This document shows, piece by piece, positions 1 to 9,287 of a stretch of 64,000 nucleotides of DNA. The notes under the pieces are model-generated. The model saw only the letters and a program-made list of their open reading frames with translations. It was not told where the DNA came from and did no database searches. The position numbers and the translations under genes are program-made. Origin of the DNA: Vibrio cortegadensis (GTDB lineage: Bacteria; Pseudomonadota; Gammaproteobacteria; Enterobacterales; Vibrionaceae); NCBI RefSeq assembly GCF_024347395.1, contig NZ_AP025473.1:1116001-1180000 (forward strand). The letters run 5' to 3'. Numbering within the stretch: the stretch's first letter is position 1; each line of letters begins with the position of its first letter.

Positions 1-950
1 CCTGTTGCGGAGATAAACATAAAATTCCAGCCAACACCAAGTAATACCAGCGCTAATCTAAAGTGCCAAATAGATTGTCCATGTAGATTGATCGCGATAC
101 AGCCTATAAAGAGCATACCGCCTATCAGGATCATTAGTCGTGGACCATATCGCTCAACTAACTTCCCTGTAAAAAAGGCAGGAACAAACATACCAAGCAC
201 ATGCCATTCAATTACTCCTGCAGCCTTGGTGAAATTAAACCCACAACCGATCATCGCTAAAGGTGTTGCTGTCATCAAAATATTCATCACAGCATACGCG
301 ACCATTGCAGCAAAAACGGCCACCATAAAATTCGGCTGAGTGATGATATCTTTTAAGGGTTCTGACCGAATCGATTGGCTTCTCTCTGCTGGCTTGGGAA
401 ATTGAATGGTTTGGAGTAAGAGTAATGCTAAAAAATTCAAAACGATCAATGACGCAAATGCGCCAACATATAATCCATCAGACGACCATTGTTGGGAATA
501 GATCGCGAGGTTAGGACCTAACACTGCTGCCAATACACCACCAGCCATAGAAATTGATATGGCCCGATGCCGAGCATGCGCATCACACACTTCTATCGCA
601 GCAAAACGGTACAAAGTGCCAAAACCGATGCCAACGCCGAGCAAAAATGTTCCGACACAAAAAATCCAAAATAAATGGTGGTACAAAGAGAATGTCGCCA
701 GAGACGCTCCTAAAATACCAACGAGATTACCGATACTAAAACCACGCTTTCTTCCCAACTTACCCATAATCATTGATGCTGGAATCGTTGCAGACATCAA
801 GCCAAGAAATTGCAACGCAACAGGTAGAGTAATCATGCTTGGCGAGGGTGCGATTTGCTGCCCAATAAGACCAATCACCGAGATCAATAAAATATTGCCT
901 GTCATTAATAGAGCTTGACAAAGTGACAATAGCCACACGTTTCGATTCAT
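1..950 (-). CDS. MFS transporter, 3' end cut by window edge
   Basis: The minus strand reads open from an ATG at 950 to base 1, giving about 316 residues. The translation begins MNRNVWLLSLCQALLMTGN and has regularly spaced hydrophobic helices. The loop MGKLGRKRGFSIGNLVG after the second helix matches the MFS motif A position (G-x-L-x-x-x-x-G-R-x-x), and a charged linker (PKPAERSQSIRSEP) separates the two six-helix halves. It should therefore be an inner-membrane secondary transporter. The substrate cannot be told. An AAGG-containing ribosome site precedes the ATG. The C-terminal helices lie outside the window. The next gene upstream (GNAT) is on the same strand but separated by a terminator, so this gene is probably transcribed alone. 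Confidence 0.85.
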   Translation of the reverse strand, partial: MNRNVWLLSLCQALLMTGNILLISVIGLIGQQIAPSPSMITLPVALQFLGLMSATIPASMIMGKLGRKRGFSIGNLVGILGASLATFSLYHHLFWIFCVGTFLLGVGIGFGTLYRFAAIEVCDAHARHRAISISMAGGVLAAVLGPNLAIYSQQWSSDGLYVGAFASLIVLNFLALLLLQTIQFPKPAERSQSIRSEPLKDIITQPNFMVAVFAAMVAYAVMNILMTATPLAMIGCGFNFTKAAGVIEWHVLGMFVPAFFTGKLVERYGPRLMILIGGMLFIGCIAINLHGQSIWHFRLALVLLGVGWNFMFISAT

Positions 951-1077
951 TTATGCCGTATCCTTACCTTCAATAATTCGCCTTTAAAAGCCATAAGCAC
1001 CATGCTGACGGAGTTATCATTAGATGTCGACATAAATTGTTACTAATATGTTTCTTTATGGAAGGTTTTTAACAGGC

Positions 1078-1131
1078 AAAAAAAGCCCCGCCATTTCAGA
1101 AATCAAATTCACTGAAAATAAAACAGGGCCT
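1078..1131 (-). terminator. Rho-independent terminator after the GNAT gene
   Basis: On the minus strand a GC-rich 5' arm (GGCCCTG) and TTTCAG pair with CTGAAA and CGGGGC, followed by seven T. It lies just past the stop of the acetyltransferase gene at 1152. Confidence 0.6.
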
Positions 1132-1151
1132 GCGACGCATGTAGAATAATG

Positions 1152-1697
1152 TTAAACCGTATCTCCATGGGTCACTGCTTTACGGAGATCTTTGGCACTT
1201 GGCCACGTATAAACCAACTCATTGACTTTGTTACCACAAGGCGCATTCCACAGGCGGTCTACCGACTTCTGCCCACCGAGAGATTCATAAAATTCAACTG
1301 CTGGGTGGTTTTCAGCCATCACCTCTAAATAAACACCTGAATCTGAAAAGTACTGCTCGATCCACGCTGACATCTCATCCAACAGTTTTGAACCTAACCC
1401 ACGCCCATGATAATTCTCATCGATATGCAGTGCATCAATGATGGTTCCGCGTTCAAAGTCATGATTACCGAAGGCACAGATGAAGCCACACAACAAACCG
1501 CCTTCTTCTATTAGCAAAACATGCTGGTTAAAAGGTGGGTTAATCAACCGCGTTTGCCAGATAACTAAACGGTCATCGAGTACATCATGCTCAAGATACT
1601 CATCACCAAGAATCCCTTTGTAATACTGCTTCCAACTCTGAGCGTGAAGCTGAGCAATGCGCTCATAATCCTTATATTCCGCTACTTTTAATTCCAT
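1152..1697 (-). CDS. GNAT family N-acetyltransferase
   Basis: This 181-residue protein has the size of a single GNAT domain. The acetyl-CoA pyrophosphate-binding loop is visible as NYHGRGLGSKLL (about residues 95-106), fitting the family pattern Q/R-x-x-G-x-G/A. It is followed by a strand (GVYLEVMAENHPAVEFYESLG) typical of GNAT motif B, where a Tyr near the end often acts as general acid. The N-terminal stretch (residues 5-30, AQLHAQSWKQYYKGIL) matches the substrate-side helices of the RimI/YhhY-like branch. The acceptor substrate cannot be predicted. It is a monocistronic cytoplasmic enzyme ending at its own terminator. Confidence 0.85.
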   Translation of the reverse strand: MELKVAEYKDYERIAQLHAQSWKQYYKGILGDEYLEHDVLDDRLVIWQTRLINPPFNQHVLLIEEGGLLCGFICAFGNHDFERGTIIDALHIDENYHGRGLGSKLLDEMSAWIEQYFSDSGVYLEVMAENHPAVEFYESLGGQKSVDRLWNAPCGNKVNELVYTWPSAKDLRKAVTHGDTV

Positions 1698-2000
1698 TTA
1701 ATAGTCCTTATTACCTCAGATACAGCGTTCTATTCACATTTAATACTATTCACCCATCAATTAAAAGCAAAACATTCTAATCACATTTATAACAATCCCA
1801 TTTGACTTACACGTGTACGCTGATATTCTAGCGTACGCTCGTAAGCTCAAACCATATTGAATGGTAGTAAGCTGTAAAAGAGCACAACTCTATTTTTTGT
1901 CGTGACGACGATAATAGTTGTCTAACAAAATGATCATTACTGAATGACTTAACCACTAAGTTATTCTTACCTATATACTGTTACTCACGGAAACTGACAC
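1698..2000. promoter_or_regulatory. Divergent intergenic region with an inverted repeat
   Basis: This 303-base AT-rich region separates the divergent acetyltransferase and desaturase genes and must hold both promoters. It contains the inverted repeat GTACGCT-N8-AGCGTAC at 1815-1836, the size of an operator for a dimeric regulator. Which regulator binds is unknown. No other gene is seen here. Confidence 0.35.
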
Positions 2001-3128
2001 ATGGAATCAAGTAAAAAGCCGCCAATTATGTGGCTTAATGTCTTCATTTTCTCTTTTAGTATGCTTCTTGCTGCTGTTGTCGCCCCTTGGTATGGCATGA
2101 CTTTCGGCTATGGTGTGGAGCATTGGGTTTGGCTGCTCATCTGTTTTTGTTTCTGTAACTTATCCATCACCACAGGGTATCACCGTCTTTGGTCGCACAA
2201 AGCGTTTGAATCTCACGCAATCCTACGAGTACTGTTTGCTCTTGGCGGCGCATTTGCCTTGCAAAATAGTGCCTTACACTGGTCTTCTGATCATCGTGTC
2301 CATCACAAACACGTTGATAATAATGATAAAGATCCCTACTCTGCAAAACTTGGGTTCTGGTACTCACATATTGGTTGGATGATCCGTAACTACACTGAAG
2401 CAAGCTATTTTGACTATGAAAACTGTCGAGATTTGAAAAAAGATAAAGTACTCATGTGGCAACACAAACACTATATTCTTCTTGCTGTTATCATGAACTT
2501 TGGCATTCCCATTGCGCTTGGCCTTTTCTATGGCGACGTGTGGGGCATGTTATTAATGGTTGGCGCCGTACGCTTGGTGCTAAATCATCACACCACGTTC
2601 TTCATCAACTCTCTTGCTCATATATGGGGTAGTCAGCCTTACACAGACAAAAACACAGCCCGAGATAATGGCTTTCTGGCTTTTCTGACATTTGGTGAGG
2701 GTTACCATAATTACCATCATATCTTTGAGAATGATTATCGTAATGGCATTTACTGGTGGCAATATGATCCAACGAAGTGGCTTATCAAGTCATGTTCATG
2801 GCTTGGCCTTGCGGGAAAACTACGTAAAACACCGCAAGCGAGAATTGAAAAAGCCCGCGCTCAGATGTCATTAAAATTAGCACAAGACAAAATCGCTAAC
2901 CTTCCAAACAGACAACAGATTTCTGAAAAATTGCAACATGAGTTTGACTTGCTGGTAGAGCAGATGAATGAGTATTACGCGGTAAAAAAACAGTTGATCG
3001 AGAATAGAAAAGACAGTGTGGTGAAGAAGTACGAACACTCTCTTCTAAAAGTTCGCTATGAATTGATCCAGAAAAAGTTCGAACAACAGAAACTAAATTG
3101 GTCACAAATGGTGGCACAATACGCTTAG
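2001..3128 (+). CDS. Acyl-CoA/acyl-lipid fatty acid desaturase
   Basis: This 375-residue membrane di-iron desaturase has all three histidine boxes of the stearoyl-CoA/delta-9 family: HRLWSH (61-66), HRVHH (98-102) and HNYHH (236-240, within GEGYHNYHH). Hydrophobic pairs around 10-55 and 155-195 give the usual four-helix arrangement with the His boxes facing the cytoplasm. The family inserts a cis double bond into saturated acyl chains using O2 and reduced electron carriers, and in marine bacteria it adjusts membrane fluidity. A charged C-terminal extension (about 275-375, rich in K, E, Q and likely helical or coiled-coil) goes beyond the catalytic core and is common in the gammaproteobacterial members. 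The ATG at 2001 leaves a plausible short leader. A strong terminator follows. Confidence 0.93.
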   Translation: MESSKKPPIMWLNVFIFSFSMLLAAVVAPWYGMTFGYGVEHWVWLLICFCFCNLSITTGYHRLWSHKAFESHAILRVLFALGGAFALQNSALHWSSDHRVHHKHVDNNDKDPYSAKLGFWYSHIGWMIRNYTEASYFDYENCRDLKKDKVLMWQHKHYILLAVIMNFGIPIALGLFYGDVWGMLLMVGAVRLVLNHHTTFFINSLAHIWGSQPYTDKNTARDNGFLAFLTFGEGYHNYHHIFENDYRNGIYWWQYDPTKWLIKSCSWLGLAGKLRKTPQARIEKARAQMSLKLAQDKIANLPNRQQISEKLQHEFDLLVEQMNEYYAVKKQLIENRKDSVVKKYEHSLLKVRYELIQKKFEQQKLNWSQMVAQYA

Positions 3129-3160
3129 TGTACTAGGCAGTTCATTGTTAACTAAAAAAC

Positions 3161-3194
3161 TAAAACGATGCTTTATGTGGCATCGTTTTTTTGC
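3161..3194. terminator. Bidirectional terminator between convergent genes
   Basis: The stem AAACGATGC (3163-3171) / GCATCGTTT (3180-3188) is followed by T residues on the plus strand. On the minus strand the same hairpin is followed by a T-rich run, so it can end both the desaturase and the glycerate kinase transcripts. Confidence 0.8.
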
Positions 3195-3202
3195 ACTATG
3201 TC

Positions 3203-3256
3203 TTAAAGCAAATGCCTTAAAGCAAATCTCTTAACGCCATCTATTTTAAAGCAAAT
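3203..3256. repeat. Short direct repeats TTAAAGCAAAT
   Basis: The 11-mer TTAAAGCAAAT occurs at 3203-3213, 3217-3227 and 3246-3256, with a decayed fourth copy near 3260. It sits between the bidirectional terminator and the stop of the glycerate kinase gene. It looks like local slippage duplication. No function is evident. Confidence 0.5.
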
Positions 3257-3281
3257 ACCTTAAAGTAGATGCCGTACTGGA

Positions 3282-4427
3282 TTAGAGTACTTGCTTGCCC
3301 AATTTCAAGGTTGCTGCAATGTTTCGTGCCGTACGGACTAGATTTAATTCTGCTTCTTCAAGTACCTGTGGTAAAGGCTGGGGAGAACGAACGGTATCGA
3401 ATACACAGTCAATGCTACTGTAAAGTGCTTTAACATCTTTACCTAATGAGCCAGCAATACCAATCACTGGAATCCCCTTATCTTGCGCTCGTTTAGCCAC
3501 ACCATAAGGCGCTTTGCCTTGTAGCGTCTGATCATCCATCTGACCTTCACCAGTAATCACCAAATCGGCATTATCCAATATCAGGTCAAAATCTAATGTG
3601 TCTAACACCATTTCAATCCCTGCCTTTATTTGAATATCAAACGCTAAGCTCAGCCCCATCGGAGTGCCTCCAGCAGCGCCGAAGCCGCTTACCGTGAGTG
3701 CATTTATCCCATTGACAGATTCTCCACACTTTGCAAATTGCTTTAATGCTAAATCAAGAGCTTGCAGATCATCTTTATTCGCTCCTTTTTGCGGGCCAAA
3801 AATGTAACTTGCGCCATTTTTACCACACAGCGGGTTATCAACATCGCAGGCAAGAATAAGCTCTACCTCTGAGCAGCGATGATGTAAGTTGGATAGATCA
3901 ATGGCTTTGAGATCCTTAAGTGCAATCCCACCGACAGGTAAATCATTACCTGAATCATCAAGTAAACGACCTCCTAGAGCTTGTAAAATGCCAGCGCCGC
4001 CATCGTTCGTCGCACTGCCACCTAAGCCTAGAATGATCTTATCGACCCCTTGATCTAGAGCTTCTTTAATCACTATGCCAGTACCATATGTGCTCGCATC
4101 TCTGATATTGCGCTTTTCAGGAGCAATGATATCGATACCAGAAGCAGCAGCGACTTCAATTAATGCAGTCTTACCCATTTTATCTTTGAGTATTGCCCAC
4201 ATCACAGTGACTTCATTGCCAAGAGCATCCGTTGCTTTGCTGTACTGCTTATCTCCTGTTAATGCTTGAAGAAGTGCTTCTACCGTCCCTTCCCCCCCAT
4301 CGGCAAGAGGAACTTTTACATATTCAGCATTAGGCAATTCCTGACAAAATCCGCGCTGAATCGCATCCGCAACCGACATAGCATCAAGTGATTCTTTAAA
4401 TGAGTCAGGAGCAATTACTATTTTCAT
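3282..4427 (-). CDS. Glycerate kinase (GarK/GlxK family)
   Basis: This 381-residue cytoplasmic enzyme opens with MKIVIAPDSFKESLDA, the diagnostic start of the type I glycerate kinases, which phosphorylate D-glycerate with ATP (usually to 2-phosphoglycerate) in glycerate, glucarate and glyoxylate breakdown. Other family signatures are LADGGEGTVEALL (about 42-54), GTGIVIKEALDQG, LGLGGSATNDGGAGIL (about 134-149) and DLVITGEGQMDDQTLQGKAP (about 288-307). The length equals that of the E. coli enzymes. GarK and GlxK cannot be told apart from sequence alone, so no symbol is given. It is divergent from dcuC with 649 bases between, and no other glycerate pathway gene is adjacent. Confidence 0.93.
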   Translation of the reverse strand: MKIVIAPDSFKESLDAMSVADAIQRGFCQELPNAEYVKVPLADGGEGTVEALLQALTGDKQYSKATDALGNEVTVMWAILKDKMGKTALIEVAAASGIDIIAPEKRNIRDASTYGTGIVIKEALDQGVDKIILGLGGSATNDGGAGILQALGGRLLDDSGNDLPVGGIALKDLKAIDLSNLHHRCSEVELILACDVDNPLCGKNGASYIFGPQKGANKDDLQALDLALKQFAKCGESVNGINALTVSGFGAAGGTPMGLSLAFDIQIKAGIEMVLDTLDFDLILDNADLVITGEGQMDDQTLQGKAPYGVAKRAQDKGIPVIGIAGSLGKDVKALYSSIDCVFDTVRSPQPLPQVLEEAELNLVRTARNIAATLKLGKQVL

Positions 4428-5076
4428 TTGGAGTCTCTATAATTCGGTGGTATTTGGGCTAAGGGATACTGTGATTAAAATGGTAAACGCAACAAGATAG
4501 CGCCCTAAAATTATTCTTACTTGCGAACTGAACAAAACATAATACAAAAACCATTATAGCTATACTTTTTCATACAGATCCTTTTGCATACAGATCTAAG
4601 CTGCTCATGTTGGGGGAATGTATCCGATGGTTTTTAAATAGAATATTGTTTTTGAGTACATCTGAAACTTATTCACCTCAAACGATTAAAAATTCACCTT
4701 ATTTTCAAAACGAAACAAAATACACTCACCATATTTCCTGAAAAGTCTCACATTCCTACCAAAGCATAACCTTTATATCGTACTTATTTTAATGGTGCTG
4801 CCGTCGACACTTATAACCCTTTAGGGCTATAACATAGTTTATCTGCACATCAAAGCGATCTATGCACGATATTAGCCACTACAGAATCAACTTCAATCAA
4901 CTAACAATTAACACGTTTGCTACATAAATAGCCTTTCTAATTAATATGTAAATTATTATTTGTTTTAGATCATACCAGCATCAAGTTGATGTCGTGCTAC
5001 AGCTCTATTTTCTGTACATTCTCAGTCATAAACTGAAACACTTTCTTATACTTTTATTCATTTAACGGGGATTTCT
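4428..5076. promoter_or_regulatory. Long divergent control region upstream of dcuC
   Basis: This stretch between the glycerate kinase gene and dcuC has no credible gene. Two candidate sites are visible. At 4812-4831 TATAACCC-TTTA-GGGCTATA is a near-perfect inverted repeat. At 4959-4974 TTTGT-N6-TCATA resembles a CRP site (left half 3/5, right half 4/5, preferred core TTTAGA), lying about 100 bases before the dcuC start. E. coli dcuC is controlled by FNR and glucose, but no convincing FNR box (TTGAT-N4-ATCAA) was found. The region is AT-rich and long enough for two regulated promoters. Confidence 0.35.
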
Positions 5077-6444
5077 ATGTTAGAACTCTTAATCGGTTTG
5101 GTAATAACCATTGCCGTGGGATATTTCATTGTAAAAGGTTACAAAGCAGCAGGTGTCTTACTTACTGCTGGTATTTCTCTTTTACTTATCACTGGCCTGC
5201 TTGGTCATAATGTTTTACCTGCAAAAGTTGCATCAACAGGCAATGTGATCACTGACTCTCTAGAGTTCGTAAAATACATGCTTAAATACCGTGGCGGCGG
5301 CTTAGGTATGCAAATCATGCTTCTTTGTGGTTTTGCTTCATACATGACTCACATGGGCGCAAACAATGTTGTAGTTAAACAATTTTCTAAGCCTCTGTCT
5401 TTCATCAAGTCACCTTACGTATTACTAGTAGCAGCTTACATTGTGGCATGTCTAATGTCTCTTGCAGTAAGTTCAGCGACTGGTCTAGGTGTATTGTTAA
5501 TGGCAACGCTATTCCCAATGATGGTTGCAATGGGTATCTCTCGCCCTGCAGCGGTTGCGGTTTGTGCTTCTCCAGCGGCAATCATTCTTTCACCAACTTC
5601 TGGTGATGTTGTTATTGCAGCAGAAAAATCAGGAATGGCACTAGACGTATTCGCAGTTCAAACGGTACTACCAGTTTCATTCGCAGCAATTGCTGTAATG
5701 GCTGCTGCCGCTTTCTTCTGGAATAAATACCTAGATAAGAAAGAAAATACACCAATGGAAAAAATTGATGTATCTGAAATTGAAGCGAATGCACCTGCTT
5801 TCTACGCAGCACTGCCTTTCCTTCCAATCTTCGGTGTTTTCTTGTTTAACGGTCGTACCATCCCTGGTCTATCTTTAGACATCTACACAATCGTTGTTGG
5901 TTCAATCTTTATTGGCGCACTAGTTGATTTCGTTGTTAACCGTTTCGATGGCAAGAAAACACTAGAAGATCTAGATTCTTGCTACGAAGGCATGGCTGAC
6001 GCTTTCAAAGGCGTTGTAATGCTTTTAGTTGCGGCTGGTGTATTTGCGCAAGGTCTAATGTCTATCGGTGCAATTGATAACCTTATCGGCCTTGCTGAAG
6101 CAGCTGGTGCTGGTGGTTTCGCTCTAATGCTACTACTAACAGGTCTAACTGTTGCAGCCGCTATCGCTACAGGTTCTGGTAACGCGCCATTCTACGCATT
6201 CGTAGAACTTGCACCTTCACTTGCAGCTAAAATGGGACTGAACCCTGCGTTCTTAATCATCCCTATGCTACAAGCGTCTAACCTTGGTCGTACAATTTCA
6301 CCTGTATCTGGTGTTATCGTTGCAACGTCTGGTATGGCTAAAATCAGCCCATTCGAAGTAGTTAAACGTACTTCTGTTCCTGTGATTGCAGGTCTTGTAA
6401 CGGTTGTTATCGGCACTGTAGTCCTAGTACCTATGTTTGCTTAA
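5077..6444 (+). CDS. dcuC: Anaerobic C4-dicarboxylate transporter DcuC
   Basis: This 455-residue integral inner-membrane carrier is collinear with E. coli DcuC (about 460 residues). Shared blocks include LCGFASYMTHMGANNVVVKQ, LMSLAVSSATGLGVLLMATL, ILSPTSGDVVIAAEKS, VVMLLVAAGVFAQGL, ATGSGNAPFYAFVE, QASNLGRTISPVSGV and MAKISPFEVVKRTSVPV. DcuC mainly exports succinate (and exchanges C4-dicarboxylates) during fermentation. The start follows an AACGGGGAT ribosome site. Codon choice is strongly biased to the preferred set (GGT, CGT, AAC, CTA), unlike the neighbouring kinase, which suggests high expression. A strong terminator follows. Confidence 0.93.
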   Translation: MLELLIGLVITIAVGYFIVKGYKAAGVLLTAGISLLLITGLLGHNVLPAKVASTGNVITDSLEFVKYMLKYRGGGLGMQIMLLCGFASYMTHMGANNVVVKQFSKPLSFIKSPYVLLVAAYIVACLMSLAVSSATGLGVLLMATLFPMMVAMGISRPAAVAVCASPAAIILSPTSGDVVIAAEKSGMALDVFAVQTVLPVSFAAIAVMAAAAFFWNKYLDKKENTPMEKIDVSEIEANAPAFYAALPFLPIFGVFLFNGRTIPGLSLDIYTIVVGSIFIGALVDFVVNRFDGKKTLEDLDSCYEGMADAFKGVVMLLVAAGVFAQGLMSIGAIDNLIGLAEAAGAGGFALMLLLTGLTVAAAIATGSGNAPFYAFVELAPSLAAKMGLNPAFLIIPMLQASNLGRTISPVSGVIVATSGMAKISPFEVVKRTSVPVIAGLVTVVIGTVVLVPMFA

Positions 6445-6478
6445 TCGTTAAAAATTAGAGACAAACAATCTATTAATA

Positions 6479-6515
6479 AAAATGCCATTCGCTTTTCAGT
6501 GAATGGCATTTTTTA
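6479..6515. terminator. Bidirectional terminator
   Basis: The stem AATGCCATTC (6481-6490) / GAATGGCATT (6501-6510) is flanked by A-rich sequence on the left and six T on the right. It separates convergent dcuC and the M50 protease gene and can serve both. Confidence 0.8.
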
Positions 6516-6536
6516 TACGTTTTAAAAAATGATTGT

Positions 6537-7634
6537 TTATGTTCCAAGTATTTGCATTGGCAGTTGCAATAAGGCATCACCAGTAGAAGCAAAGTACCAA
6601 ATAATTCCAATTAACCCAGCAACTAAGCCCGTGTACCATACAAATGAAACGATTTGAGCGTATCGATCAAGTGGCAACAAATGGCTACGATGACGTTGTT
6701 TCCATTCAAATAATATCTCGACACTTCCCATAATCAGAAGAAAACCAAACAGAGTTAAACCAAGCTGGTAGCTTAAAATAATCCCGGCTACAGCCGCTAA
6801 CGCACATAGCCCAATACCCAACTTGCTGTTCATTGAAAAACTGATGCTTTTGAGGATATGTCCTCCGTCTAATGGCAAGATCGGTAAGAGATTGAATAAG
6901 TTAAGCAACGCGTTAAATACTGCCAAACCTGCAAAAAACATCTCTCCGGTTACCCAGTAGATCACCACAAAAATAAACGAAAGGATCAGACCAAAAAATG
7001 GCCCCATTATTGAGATAACAACGTCTTGCCAGCGAGTATTGATTTTTTCGTCACTCAGAGCGAGACCACCTAAAAATGGGATCAAATAGATCCCTTTCGT
7101 TTTCATACCGAAGTATTTCATTGCTCGAATATGCCCATACTCATGAAACATCAAGCAAGCAATGAGTGATAAAGCAAACTGTATAGAAAACAACCATGAA
7201 TACGCGGCTAAACTTGCAGATGCTAAAACAACCTTAATCAATTTCGCACTCTTTAGCCCTTTCATCGCCAAAGAAGCCAAGCCAATCAAACTAAAACGTT
7301 TTTCTGCTTTGGGTTTCACTTGAGGCACTTGTGATTCTATATCTTTCGCATTTCGGCTTCCTTGAGTGACGACTTGCTCATTCACAAGCGCCGTATATTC
7401 GATAACAAACGGCTGCCATACGAGATCAACATTAAGCTCGCACTGCAATAAATCTTCACCACGACTTAAGCTAAATTGATGAGTACGGTTCTCTTCTTGA
7501 TCTGCTGTTGCATCCAGCTGTGAGACCAAATGATCATCCCAAAAAAGTTGTTGCCACCCAGCCATTGAGCCCTCTAAGCGCAATGGTTTTCCAAGAAATT
7601 CGATTGCAAGTAATTCCAAATTTATACCCAGCAT
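6537..7634 (-). CDS. Site-2 protease family (M50) membrane metalloprotease
   Basis: This 365-residue protein has the zinc-binding helix MFHEYGH (HExxH at 164-168) and the second metal motif LDGG (255-258) in NLLPILPLDGGHIL. Both motifs lie in predicted membrane helices, as in intramembrane M50 proteases such as SpoIVFB-like enzymes. The first ~110 residues form a hydrophilic, strand-rich domain of unknown role before the helices begin near 130. A transmembrane pair (210-245) lies between the two motifs, and two to three helices follow. There is no PDZ domain, so it is not RseP. The substrate is unknown. No signalling partner is adjacent, so a regulated-proteolysis role is inference. Confidence 0.85.
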   Translation of the reverse strand: MLGINLELLAIEFLGKPLRLEGSMAGWQQLFWDDHLVSQLDATADQEENRTHQFSLSRGEDLLQCELNVDLVWQPFVIEYTALVNEQVVTQGSRNAKDIESQVPQVKPKAEKRFSLIGLASLAMKGLKSAKLIKVVLASASLAAYSWLFSIQFALSLIACLMFHEYGHIRAMKYFGMKTKGIYLIPFLGGLALSDEKINTRWQDVVISIMGPFFGLILSFIFVVIYWVTGEMFFAGLAVFNALLNLFNLLPILPLDGGHILKSISFSMNSKLGIGLCALAAVAGIILSYQLGLTLFGFLLIMGSVEILFEWKQRHRSHLLPLDRYAQIVSFVWYTGLVAGLIGIIWYFASTGDALLQLPMQILGT

Positions 7635-8023
7635 GTTTTCAAACAGAAGTGGCGCGATTATGCCGACTTACCTTTAGCGGGTAAAGGTTTAGCCATGACT
7701 TTGGTCATTGGGGCTTCTCATTTTGTGCCTTTTGGATGTGTGCAATGAATTCAAAATGCAACATTCATCACTAATTATAACGAAGATGAATGAAACACGG
7801 CTGGTCTAACCTTTAGCTCCCCCTCTATACAATTGAATTAAAAAGATTAATCTATCGAAAATCACAAATATCGATAATGAATTTCATAAAATTAGACTTA
7901 AAACTTTGACAAAACAGCAAACAAAGAATTAACATTTGATTTACATAAGTGCAGTATTTGCACTAAATGGATGAAATTATAAAAACTATAAACTTACTAA
8001 TTCATACCCTAGGAGGGTCAAGG
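7635..8023. promoter_or_regulatory. Divergent intergenic region; promoter of fadL-volA
   Basis: This 389-base gap separates the M50 gene and the FadL-like gene. ACCTTTA-N5-TAAAGGT at 7670-7688 is a perfect 7-bp inverted repeat close to the M50 start. TTGACA at 7906-7911, with a weak -10-like sequence 17 bases later (TTAACA, 7929-7934), is a possible promoter for fadL-volA. AGGAGG at 8011-8016 is a strong ribosome site and fixes the start at 8024. Confidence 0.35.
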
Positions 8024-9271
8024 ATGAACATGAAGCACTGCTCTCTGCTGACAGTTTCAATATTGTTAGCGTGTAATGCGAATGCCGCTGGTTTCCAAGT
8101 TGCCGAACATTCAGCTTCTGGTCTAGGTCGTGCATTTTCTGGTGAAGGCGCGGTTGCAGACAACGCAAGCGTACTCGCTCGTAACCCGGCAGCCATGACA
8201 CTTTTTGAAACAGCACAATTTTCTGGCGCTCTTTCCATCGTTGACCCTGAGGTTGATGTATACGACGTAACGAATGATCAACATTCAAAAGACGTTGCTC
8301 CTATGCAAATCGTCCCTGCCACTTACTATATCAGCCCGATAAATGAATCTTGGGCATGGGGCTTTGCCATGTTTACCACTTATGGTGTTGCCACGGATTA
8401 TCCTGATGATATCTACGCAGGTGATATGGCAGGTGATACATCGCTACTTTCTGTGAACCTTAACCCTAATATTGCCTATCGATTAAATGACCAATGGAGC
8501 TTTGGTGCCGGAGTAAATGTTGTTTATGCAGAGGCGGAATTAACTCGTCATGAAGGCGTTTTATCTGGTGTTATAGGTGGTTCACCTACCGATAAGCTTA
8601 TTGGAATGACAGGGGAAACCTTTGCATTTGGATGGAATGTTGGTGCCTTGTATGAACTTGATGAAGACAATCGTTTTGGTATCGGATATCGCTCGGCTGT
8701 TGATCTCGATTTTGATGATGGCAAATTCAAAAGTTATGACTCTGGAAAGGCATCAGAACCGCAAGTAACGGGCAGACTTCAGATTAGCTTACCTTCCATT
8801 CTAGAGCTTTCAGCATTTCATCAACTCAATGAGCAGTGGGCGATCCACTACAGCTGGCAACGTACTGATTGGAGTACCTTCACTGAACTGAAAGCCACTA
8901 GTGATAAATGTAATGACAACGGTGTCGCTGGGCAATGTTTCTACAAGCCTGAGAAATATGATGACAATAACCGTTACTCCTTTGGCGCAACTTATCAGTT
9001 AAATACTGAATGGACTCTTAGAGCGGGCATCGCGTTTGATGAGCAAGCAGGTGAAGCAACTCTAAGTATCCCAGACAGTGATCGTTACTGGTACAGTGCT
9101 GGCTTCACATATGCTATCAACCCAGAAATGAGTGTCGATGCTGGTTTGGCTATTGTACAGAGTAAAGGTGGCACATTTTATGAGAAGAATGCTTTGGGCG
9201 AAAATATAGAGTTTGATGCAGATGCTATCGCTTATTTATCTGCTATCCAATTTAATTACAGCTTTAAGTAG
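8024..9271 (+). CDS. FadL/OmpP1/TodX family outer-membrane transporter
   Basis: The 415-residue product begins with a Sec signal (MNMKHCSLLTVSILLACNANA, cleaved about residue 21). The mature start AGFQVAEHSASGLGRAFSGE and the following NASVLARNPAAMTLF are the hallmark plug region of FadL proteins. These form a 14-stranded barrel carrying long-chain fatty acids and other hydrophobic compounds across the outer membrane. The protein ends in Phe-Lys after a final amphipathic strand. The ATG at 8024 is chosen because AGGAGG lies seven bases upstream; a longer frame from 7967 would hide the signal peptide. It sits 16 bases before volA, the same pairing described in V. cholerae, so the porin probably imports fatty acids freed by VolA. 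Confidence 0.92.
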   Translation: MNMKHCSLLTVSILLACNANAAGFQVAEHSASGLGRAFSGEGAVADNASVLARNPAAMTLFETAQFSGALSIVDPEVDVYDVTNDQHSKDVAPMQIVPATYYISPINESWAWGFAMFTTYGVATDYPDDIYAGDMAGDTSLLSVNLNPNIAYRLNDQWSFGAGVNVVYAEAELTRHEGVLSGVIGGSPTDKLIGMTGETFAFGWNVGALYELDEDNRFGIGYRSAVDLDFDDGKFKSYDSGKASEPQVTGRLQISLPSILELSAFHQLNEQWAIHYSWQRTDWSTFTELKATSDKCNDNGVAGQCFYKPEKYDDNNRYSFGATYQLNTEWTLRAGIAFDEQAGEATLSIPDSDRYWYSAGFTYAINPEMSVDAGLAIVQSKGGTFYEKNALGENIEFDADAIAYLSAIQFNYSFK

Positions 9272-9287
9272 TCTAGGAGTTTCTAAA

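Noticed and set aside
559..918. Open frame on the plus strand opposite the MFS gene
   Set aside because: The minus-strand frame gives a clear MFS protein with helices and loops, while this frame yields a protein without recognisable domains; it is an antisense shadow.
4808..4831. TTATAACC near 4811 as another copy of the cluster T-N11-A motif
   Set aside because: Only the TTATAACC core agrees; the right arm and flanks differ and the location is unrelated to the sulfatase cluster.
4980..4992. ATCAAGTTGAT as an FNR site for dcuC
   Set aside because: The halves are inverted relative to TTGAT-N4-ATCAA and the spacing is one base, so it does not fit FNR.
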